A stretch of 9,181 nt of DNA from an uncultured Eubacteriales bacterium. Its GTDB lineage: Bacteria > Bacillota > Clostridia > Oscillospirales > Oscillospiraceae. The position numbers were made by a program, and so were the translations under genes. This document shows positions 5,393-9,181 of the stretch, piece after piece. Numbering within the stretch: the stretch's first letter is position 1; each line of letters opens with the position of its first letter. Under the pieces are notes generated by a model, which searched no databases, was not told the origin of the DNA, and was given only the letters and a program-made list of their open reading frames with translations. Where the stretch lies: the NCBI GenBank assembly GCA_900554705.1, contig USIH01000083.1, positions 1 to 9,181 on the forward strand. The letters run 5' to 3'.

Positions 5393-5593
5393 TCAGCCGC
5401 TCATCGCGTCGGATATGATGCGCATGATCCTATCGTGGCATCCGCCGCATCCGGTGGAGCAGTGGGTGAGTTTCTGCACGGCGGCAAATTCTTCCTCTAC
5501 GTCAGAAAACCGTTTGCTCTCGTGCAGAACGCGCTCGATCTGCGCAAGCGTTACGTGCTTGCAGGTGCAGATCACGGTGTTCTCGCCCTCCAT
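5393..5593 (-). CDS. BFD-like [2Fe-2S]-binding protein
   Basis: Bacterioferritin-associated-ferredoxin (BFD-like) domains bind a [2Fe-2S] cluster and shuttle electrons, classically to release iron from ferritins. The 66-aa protein has ICTCKHVT (Cys9, Cys11) and HCSTGCGGC near the C-terminal third, which gives the family C-x-C ... C-x-x-C pattern and one extra cysteine. The ATG at 5593 is 5 nt after the rubrerythrin stop codon but has no Shine-Dalgarno. A GTG at 5575 has GGAGGG (5586-5591) 10 nt upstream and would start the protein as MICTCKHVT, closer to typical family N-termini. The 60-aa form may be the real one. It lies between rubrerythrin and rubredoxin, so its partner is probably one of them, as no bacterioferritin is in view. 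Confidence 0.85.
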   Translation of the reverse strand: MEGENTVICTCKHVTLAQIERVLHESKRFSDVEEEFAAVQKLTHCSTGCGGCHDRIMRIISDAMSG

Positions 5594-5598
5594 GGCGC

Positions 5599-6177
5599 TT
5601 ACTTAAAGTAACGATCCAGCAGACCCTTCAGTGCCTTGCCGTGTCTCGCCTCGTCGCGAGCCATCTCGTGCACGGTGTCGTGGATGGCGTCAAGGTTATG
5701 CTTCTTTGCCAGCTTTGCCAGCTCGAACTTACCGGCCGTCGCGCCGAACTCGCACTCTACGCGCCAAGCAAGGTTTTTCTTCGTCGAGTCGGTCATGTTC
5801 GGCTCCAGCTCGCTGCCGAGAAGCTCCGCAAACTTTGCCGCGTGCTCGGCTTCCTCATAGGCCGCCTTCTCCCAGTACAGGCCGATCTCCGGATAGCCTT
5901 CGCGGTGCGCGATGCGCGCCATGCACAGGTACATACCGACCTCGCTGCACTCGCCGGTGAAATTCGCCTTGAGCTGATCGAGAATGACCTTCTTGTCCTC
6001 TTCGGGCACGCCGTCGAGCTTCGTGCCGATGCCGAACACGTGCTCGGCAGCCAGCGCCGCGTTGTCTTCCACCGGCAGGAACTTCTCGCCGGCAACGCCG
6101 CACAGGGGGCAGCGGAAGCCTTCCGGCATCTCGCCTTCGTGAACATAACCGCAAACGGGGCATACATACTTTTTCAT
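5599..6177 (-). CDS. rbr: Reverse-type rubrerythrin (NADH/rubredoxin-dependent peroxidase)
   Basis: Rubrerythrins reduce hydrogen peroxide to water in anaerobes at a diiron site. This 192-aa protein has the rubredoxin-like Fe(Cys)4 domain at the N-terminus (CPVCGY, Cys6 and Cys9; CPLCG, Cys23 and Cys26). A four-helix ferritin-like domain follows from about residue 60. This is the reversed order compared with classical rubrerythrin, like the peroxide-induced reverse rubrerythrins described in Clostridium acetobutylicum. Likely diiron ligands lie in TGECSEV (74-80), YEEAEH (107-112), ECEFG (141-145) and DEARHG (175-180). GGAGGT (6186-6191) lies 8 nt before the ATG. It is the second gene of the operon, 31 nt after the PerR-like regulator, which fits peroxide-inducible expression. 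Confidence 0.93.
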   Translation of the reverse strand: MKKYVCPVCGYVHEGEMPEGFRCPLCGVAGEKFLPVEDNAALAAEHVFGIGTKLDGVPEEDKKVILDQLKANFTGECSEVGMYLCMARIAHREGYPEIGLYWEKAAYEEAEHAAKFAELLGSELEPNMTDSTKKNLAWRVECEFGATAGKFELAKLAKKHNLDAIHDTVHEMARDEARHGKALKGLLDRYFK

Positions 6178-6208
6178 TTGATTTTACCTCCAAAATTTAT
6201 TCATGTTG

Positions 6209-6583
6209 TTATTGGATACAGGTTTGGCAGATGCCGAAGAAGGTCAGCTCGCAGTGCTCCACGCTGCCGCAGGCGACGGCGGAGCAAAGCTCCTCCGGCA
6301 GGGGGACGTCAACGTCAATGACGGCGCTGCAATGCTTGCAGACAAAGTGCGCGTGCGGCGCGGTGTTGGCGTCGAACCGCTCCATTCCGTCCACCACGCC
6401 GACCGAGGCGATCACGCCCTCGCGCTTGAACGCGGCGAGATTGCGGTAGACCGTGCCGAGCGACAGGTCGGGGATCTCCGGCCGGAGCTGCCCGTAGACC
6501 CAGTCGGCCGTCGGGTGTGATTTCGTGGAGCGGACGCATTGCAGGATCGCGTCGCGCTTTTTGCTGTGCTTTTGCTGAGCCAT
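6209..6583 (-). CDS. perR: Fur-family regulator, PerR-like
   Basis: This 124-aa cytoplasmic metalloregulator has an N-terminal winged helix (about 1-70, with LSLGTVYRNLAAFKREGVI as recognition region) and a C-terminal dimerization domain. The structural zinc site is Cys82/Cys85 (CKHC) and Cys119/Cys122 (CQTC). The regulatory metal ligands by alignment with Bacillus PerR would be His23, Asp71, His77, His79 and Asp90. An aspartate rather than glutamate at the last position (AVIDVD) is a PerR feature. PerR releases DNA when iron-catalysed oxidation of its histidines reports peroxide. It heads an operon with rubrerythrin, a BFD-like protein and rubredoxin, which supports PerR over Fur. AGGAGG (6589-6594) lies 5 nt upstream, and a Fur-type box sits just before it. 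Confidence 0.88.
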   Translation of the reverse strand: MAQQKHSKKRDAILQCVRSTKSHPTADWVYGQLRPEIPDLSLGTVYRNLAAFKREGVIASVGVVDGMERFDANTAPHAHFVCKHCSAVIDVDVPLPEELCSAVACGSVEHCELTFFGICQTCIQ

Positions 6584-6597
6584 TGCGTCCTCCTAAA

Positions 6598-6612
6598 TAA
6601 TAATGATTATCA
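6598..6612 (-). promoter_or_regulatory. Fur/Per-type operator box of the perR-rbr operon
   Basis: TAATAATGATTATCA is a 7-1-7 inverted repeat centred on G6605. It differs from the Bacillus Fur box TGATAATnATTATCA at one position and from the Per box TTATAATnATTATAA at two. It lies downstream of the -10, between the predicted start (about 6617) and the ribosome binding site, where a bound repressor would block the operon. Confidence 0.85.
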
Positions 6613-6623
6613 TTTCTGCTTTT

Positions 6624-6652
6624 ATCTTAACAGACGCCTTCCGATTTGTCAA
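6624..6652 (-). promoter_or_regulatory. Promoter of the perR-rbr-BFD-rubredoxin operon
   Basis: On the minus strand there is a perfect -35 TTGACA (6647-6652), a 17-nt spacer and a -10 TAAGAT (6624-6629). The A/T tract immediately upstream (6653-6676) could act as an UP element. Confidence 0.85.
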
Positions 6653-6676
6653 GCATTTTTTCAAAAAAATTTTTCG

Positions 6677-6705
6677 TTGCCGCGCGGGGCGTTGTGTGCT
6701 ATACT
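6677..6705 (+). promoter_or_regulatory. Promoter of queH operon
   Basis: There is a -35 TTGCCG (6677-6682), a 17-nt spacer and a -10 TATACT (6700-6705) with TGC in front, giving an extended -10. The predicted start is near 6712, about 18 nt before the ATG. It is back-to-back with the perR promoter, sharing an A/T tract of 24 bp. Confidence 0.78.
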
Positions 6706-6729
6706 GAAAGCAGAAATTGGAGGAACGTT

Positions 6730-7275
6730 ATGAACACACTGCTGCATATCTGCTGCGCGCCCTGCGCAAACCGCTGCATCGACGTGCTGCGCGAAGAGGG
6801 CGTCGAGCCGACCGGATTTTGGTATAATCCGAATATTCATCCCTTTACCGAATATCGCGCGCGCCGCAACTGCTTGCGCGACTACGCGCAGAGCGTTTCT
6901 CTGCGGCTCATCGAGCGCGACGAATACGCGCTGCGCCCCTTCGTGCGCGCGGTGGCGGAGGATATTGCGGGGCGCTGTGTCCGGTGCTATGAGATGCGCC
7001 TGTTTGCGGCGGCGCAGGCGGCGGCAGAGGGCGGATTTGACAGCTTCACCTCTTCGCTGTTCATCAGCCCCTATCAGCAGCATGAGCTGCTGCGCGAAAC
7101 GGCGCAGCGCGCGGCCGAGGCCTACGGCGTGCCCTTCCTCTACCGCGATTTCCGCCCCTTCTTCCGCGAGGGACAGGCGCGTGCGCGCGAGCTGGGAATG
7201 TATATCCAAAAGTATTGCGGCTGTGTTTTTTCCGAAGAGGAGCGCTATCTCAAGCCGAGCAAACGGATCGAATAA
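6730..7275 (+). CDS. queH: Epoxyqueuosine reductase QueH
   Basis: QueH (formerly DUF208) reduces epoxyqueuosine to queuosine in the wobble base of tRNAs with GUN anticodons (His, Asp, Asn, Tyr). It is the cobalamin-independent alternative to QueG, using a [4Fe-4S] cluster. The 181-aa protein shows the family motifs: LLHICCAPCANRC at the N-terminus (Cys8, Cys9), GRCVRCYEMRL (Cys83, Cys86), SSLFISPYQ (109-116) and YCGC (162-165). Cys8, Cys9, Cys83 and Cys86 are the expected cluster ligands. The ATG at 6730 has GGAGG (6719-6723) 6 nt upstream. The open frame extends to 6646 but that stretch is promoter. The gene is followed 14 nt later by a zinc-ribbon protein in the same operon. The tRNA-His(GTG) in this window is one of its expected substrates. 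Confidence 0.93.
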   Translation: MNTLLHICCAPCANRCIDVLREEGVEPTGFWYNPNIHPFTEYRARRNCLRDYAQSVSLRLIERDEYALRPFVRAVAEDIAGRCVRCYEMRLFAAAQAAAEGGFDSFTSSLFISPYQQHELLRETAQRAAEAYGVPFLYRDFRPFFREGQARARELGMYIQKYCGCVFSEEERYLKPSKRIE

Positions 7276-7289
7276 AAGGAGGGACCGCC

Positions 7290-8186
7290 ATGGAACACAT
7301 TAAGATCACCTGCCCAAGCTGCGGCAAGGAGCTGGAACTGCCGGAGGGACTGGAGGAGTTTTCCTGCCTATATTGCGGCACGCGCACGCGGCTTGACGCG
7401 CTCTTTGCACGCCAGCGCGACCCGGAGGCACTTTCGGAGCTGCGCGAGGGACTGCGCCGCGCCGCCACGGGCTACCCCGATTTTTATAAGAAGCTGGGGA
7501 AGAAGGAGTTTTTCCCTGCCTTCGCGCGCTATGAGAAGGAGAACGCGCAGGTGCTGCGGCTGCTCGACGAGCTTGCGGGCGGCGATAAGCAGTTCGTTTC
7601 GCAGGTCTGTTCCGAGTTGATGGACGATATTGACGCGTTTTTGCGCGGCGACAAGCGCTATGGAAGGCGCAGCGGGCGCAGCGCAATGTTCTTCGAGGAG
7701 AAGGTCGTGCTCGCCATTTTCCTGACGCCGCTTGCCAAAAAGCTGGAACTTGCCTGCGCCGAGCCGTTCCGCGCCGAGCTGCACGCGCAGTGGCTCGCGC
7801 GCTATCCGAAGGAGATCTGGACGCCGGGCGACTATGACGTCATGGCGAGCGGTTACCGCAAGCGTAAATTCTGCTTCATCACCACCGCCGTGTGCGAGCA
7901 TGAGGGCAAGGGCGACGACTGCGCCGAGCTGACGGCCTTCCGCGCCTTCCGCGACGGCTGGCTGCGCCAAAACGGCGGCGGCGAGCTGATCGACACGTAT
8001 TACGACATTGCGCCTGCGATCGTCGCCTGCATCGACCTGCTGGACAAGCCGGAGGAGCGCTACGCGCAGATCCGCGCCCGCTGGCTCACGCCCTGCTATA
8101 CGGCGCTGCTGGAAAACCGCCCTGCCGACTGCCGCGACCTCTACGTGGATATGGTGAAAACACTGGAGCGGACGTATTTTTCCTAA
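7290..8186 (+). CDS. Zinc-ribbon protein with a CFI-box-like motif, unknown function
   Basis: This is a 298-aa soluble protein with no signal peptide or membrane segment. The N-terminus is a zinc ribbon: CPSCG (Cys8, Cys11) and CLYCG (Cys26, Cys29). A helical region rich in charged residues follows to about 190. The stretch CFITTAVCEHEGKGDD...LTAFRAFRDGWL (195-225) matches the 'CFI box' known from uncharacterized bacterial proteins (C-F/Y-I-x-T-A ... LR-x-FRD-x-x-L). In many of these the box is near the C-terminus, whereas here about 70 more residues follow. No enzyme activity is known to me for this motif. GGAGGG (7278-7283) lies 6 nt before the ATG. Its place behind queH suggests co-expression but does not prove a role in tRNA modification. 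Confidence 0.8.
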   Translation: MEHIKITCPSCGKELELPEGLEEFSCLYCGTRTRLDALFARQRDPEALSELREGLRRAATGYPDFYKKLGKKEFFPAFARYEKENAQVLRLLDELAGGDKQFVSQVCSELMDDIDAFLRGDKRYGRRSGRSAMFFEEKVVLAIFLTPLAKKLELACAEPFRAELHAQWLARYPKEIWTPGDYDVMASGYRKRKFCFITTAVCEHEGKGDDCAELTAFRAFRDGWLRQNGGGELIDTYYDIAPAIVACIDLLDKPEERYAQIRARWLTPCYTALLENRPADCRDLYVDMVKTLERTYFS

Positions 8187-8197
8187 ATGAAACGAAA

Positions 8198-8221
8198 ACG
8201 CAGCGGCACACGCCGCTGCGT
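8198..8221. terminator. Bidirectional terminator between the queH operon and the tetR gene
   Basis: A perfect 10-bp stem (8198-8207 with 8212-8221) has an ACAC loop. The minus side runs into TTTTCGTTT, a good tail for the converging tetR gene. The plus side has only CCTTTC, a weak tail. It starts 11 nt after the plus-strand stop and 18 nt beyond the minus-strand stop. Confidence 0.8.
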
Positions 8222-8239
8222 CCTTTCGCCTATTCAGTG

Positions 8240-8851
8240 TTAGAGAGAGGAACCCTCAAGTTTGGTGATAAAGCGACGGATATGCGCGTCTAACAGGGAA
8301 GCGACGCATTCTTTTTCCGCCGCGCCGTCGTAGACACTGTAGAGCAGATACATCGGCCCGTAGAATTCCAGCGCCAATTGCATGGCGGCCTCGTCGGTGT
8401 CCGTCAGCTTGCGGAAGATCGCTGCCATATATTCCAGCGGGCCGGTCGCAAGGTATTGCTGATAAAGCTGCGCGAATCTTGGCTCCCGATACTGCTCCAG
8501 CGTCAGCATTTTTCGGAAGTTCGCGGCAAACGGTTCCTTCGTCCAGTGGTCGAACTGCGCGGCGCTGTAGGCGCGGATCTTGTCAATCGGTGTGCGCAAA
8601 TAGGCTTCCGCGAAGCCGTCCGGTTCCGCTTCCGGCATTTCGTATTCCTCGGCACGCGCATAGTCCATTTCGCGCATACGCGCCACGATCTGATCCAAGA
8701 TCTCCTGCTTGCCGGCATAGTGTTTATATAAAGCCGCTTTGGTGATTCCCAGCTGCGCCGCAATGTCGCTCATGGAGGTCCCGAGATAGCCGCTTTGCGC
8801 GAACAGCGCAAGCGCAGTCTCTAAAATCCGCTCCTTCGTATCTCCGGCCAT
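8240..8851 (-). CDS. TetR/AcrR-family transcriptional regulator
   Basis: This 203-aa repressor-type protein has the family's N-terminal DNA-binding domain (KERILETALALFAQSGYLGTSMSDIAAQLGITKAALYKHYAGKQEIL, residues 6-52, helix-turn-helix about 25-45). A helical ligand-binding and dimerization domain fills the rest. The ligand cannot be predicted. The ATG at 8851 is preferred because GAGGAG lies 7 nt upstream. A GTG at 8857 is possible and would add two residues. A consensus promoter and an operator-like palindrome directly upstream suggest autorepression. No transporter or enzyme gene adjoins it: a tRNA gene lies upstream and a converging operon downstream, so the target gene is not visible here. 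Confidence 0.9.
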   Translation of the reverse strand: MAGDTKERILETALALFAQSGYLGTSMSDIAAQLGITKAALYKHYAGKQEILDQIVARMREMDYARAEEYEMPEAEPDGFAEAYLRTPIDKIRAYSAAQFDHWTKEPFAANFRKMLTLEQYREPRFAQLYQQYLATGPLEYMAAIFRKLTDTDEAAMQLALEFYGPMYLLYSVYDGAAEKECVASLLDAHIRRFITKLEGSSL

Positions 8852-8873
8852 AGGCACACTCCTCTCCTAAATG

Positions 8874-8887
8874 GAACCGTTCGGTAA
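8874..8887 (-). promoter_or_regulatory. Putative TetR operator
   Basis: Two overlapping small palindromes occur here: GAAC-C-GTTC (8874-8882, on the plus strand) and ACCG-TT-CGGT (8876-8885). They lie between the predicted tetR start (about 8887) and the ribosome binding site. A further GAACGG at 8901-8906, inside the promoter spacer, is the inverse of CCGTTC at 8877-8882. The position fits autorepression, but binding is inferred only. Confidence 0.5.
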
Positions 8888-8892
8888 CTTTG

Positions 8893-8921
8893 ATTATAGG
8901 GAACGGACACCCTCGTGTCAA
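8893..8921 (-). promoter_or_regulatory. Perfect consensus promoter of the tetR gene
   Basis: On the minus strand, TTGACA (8916-8921), a 17-nt spacer and TATAAT (8893-8898) match the SigA consensus at every position. Such a strong promoter for a repressor gene makes sense if it is autorepressed. Confidence 0.88.
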
Positions 8922-8982
8922 GCGACTTTTTTGAAATTTCCGCAGCGGGAACATCTTTTATCCATTAAAATGAAAAAAGCAC

Positions 8983-9010
8983 TTGCATTTTTCACGGTTT
9001 GTGCTATAAT
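8983..9010 (+). promoter_or_regulatory. Promoter of tRNA-Ala
   Basis: There is a -35 TTGCAT (8983-8988), a 16-nt spacer and a -10 TATAAT (9005-9010) with TGC before it (extended -10). The -10 sits inside a perfect 15-bp palindrome, GTGCTAT-A-ATAGCAC (9001-9015). The leader of about 45 nt to the tRNA carries small hairpins, including the 12-bp palindrome at 9043-9054. Confidence 0.8.
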
Positions 9011-9061
9011 AGCACCGTCGTCCACAAGAGACGGCGAAAAATGCCCCGCGGGGCGGCATAT

Positions 9062-9137
9062 GGGCCTTTAGCTCAGCTGGGAGAGCGCAAGGTTCGCAAT
9101 CTTGAGGTCAGGGGTTCGATCCCCCTAAGGTCCACCA
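9062..9137 (+). tRNA. tRNA-Ala (anticodon CGC)
   Basis: This is a complete 76-nt tRNA. The acceptor GGGCCTT pairs with AAGGTCC and contains the G3-U70 wobble that marks alanine tRNAs. The D arm is GCTC/GAGC. The anticodon stem CAAGG/TCTTG closes loop TTCGCAA, giving anticodon CGC (codon GCG). The T arm is AGGGG-TTCGATC-CCCCT, discriminator A, and CCA is encoded. A CGC-Ala tRNA is a supplementary species, consistent with a GC-rich genome using many GCG codons. Confidence 0.95.
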
Positions 9138-9151
9138 AATGTTCTTATACG

Positions 9152-9164
9152 TACCGAAACGGTA
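9152..9164. repeat. Small inverted repeat after tRNA-Ala
   Basis: TACCG-AAA-CGGTA is a 5-bp inverted repeat, 14 nt past the tRNA. No T tract follows, so it is not a clear terminator. Its half-site ACCG/CGGT is the same as in the putative TetR operator at 8876-8885, with one more central base. The window ends too soon to say more. Confidence 0.4.
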
Positions 9165-9181
9165 AGGATTATTGTCATTGG

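Noticed and set aside
5641..6321. 226-aa plus-strand open frame opposite rubrerythrin and perR
   Set aside because: It is a shadow of two strongly supported genes, with no ribosome binding site.
7368..7970. 200-aa minus-strand open frame opposite the zinc-ribbon protein
   Set aside because: It is a shadow frame. The sense strand has zinc-ribbon and CFI motifs and a good ribosome binding site.
1..9181. CRISPR array, insertion sequence or prophage
   Set aside because: I saw no regularly spaced repeats, transposase, integrase or phage genes.

Overview
The window looks like chromosomal DNA of a GC-rich, anaerobic, probably spore-forming Firmicute of the class Clostridia, most likely Oscillospiraceae-like. 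This is inferred from protein style, not from a database match. The grounds are a SpoIID homologue, strong GGAGG ribosome binding sites, TTGACA/TATAAT promoters, a reverse-rubrerythrin/rubredoxin oxidative-stress cluster, the anaerobe-type queuosine enzyme QueH, and a DUF6273-type lipoprotein. All complete tRNA genes encode their CCA end.

Layout. Positions 1-520 hold a minus-strand tRNA operon read Gly(TCC)-Arg(TCT)-His(GTG)-Gln(TTG), followed by the first 18 nt of another tRNA (probably Lys) cut by the window edge. It has a consensus promoter at 490-518 and an odd perfect palindrome before the last tRNA. Positions 544-2886 hold a minus-strand operon: a small COG2426-type membrane protein followed by argS, with its own promoter and terminator. 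Positions 2969-4050 hold a divergent plus-strand spoIID-like gene ending in a strong terminator.

Positions 4051-5119 are visibly more A+T-rich and are the most unusual part. A good promoter feeds a nested RNA structure that begins at the predicted transcription start. It is followed by a strong terminator with a competing anti-terminator pairing, a 9-codon ORF behind a perfect Shine-Dalgarno, and then a DUF6273-type lipoprotein. I read this as a candidate undescribed cis-regulatory RNA or small RNA with its target or neighbour.

Positions 5166-6652 hold a minus-strand peroxide-defence operon: a PerR-like Fur-family regulator, a reverse rubrerythrin, a BFD-like [2Fe-2S] protein and a small rubredoxin missing one residue in its first cysteine motif. 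Its promoter is followed by a near-perfect Fur-type box, implying autoregulation. The rubredoxin and rubrerythrin would pass electrons to peroxide, and the regulator would sense peroxide or metal.

Positions 6677-8221 hold a divergent plus-strand operon of queH (final step of queuosine synthesis) and a zinc-ribbon/CFI-box protein of unknown function. Positions 8198-8921 hold a TetR-family repressor on the minus strand with a perfect consensus promoter and an operator-like palindrome, and no obvious target gene beside it. The window ends with tRNA-Ala(CGC) on the plus strand.
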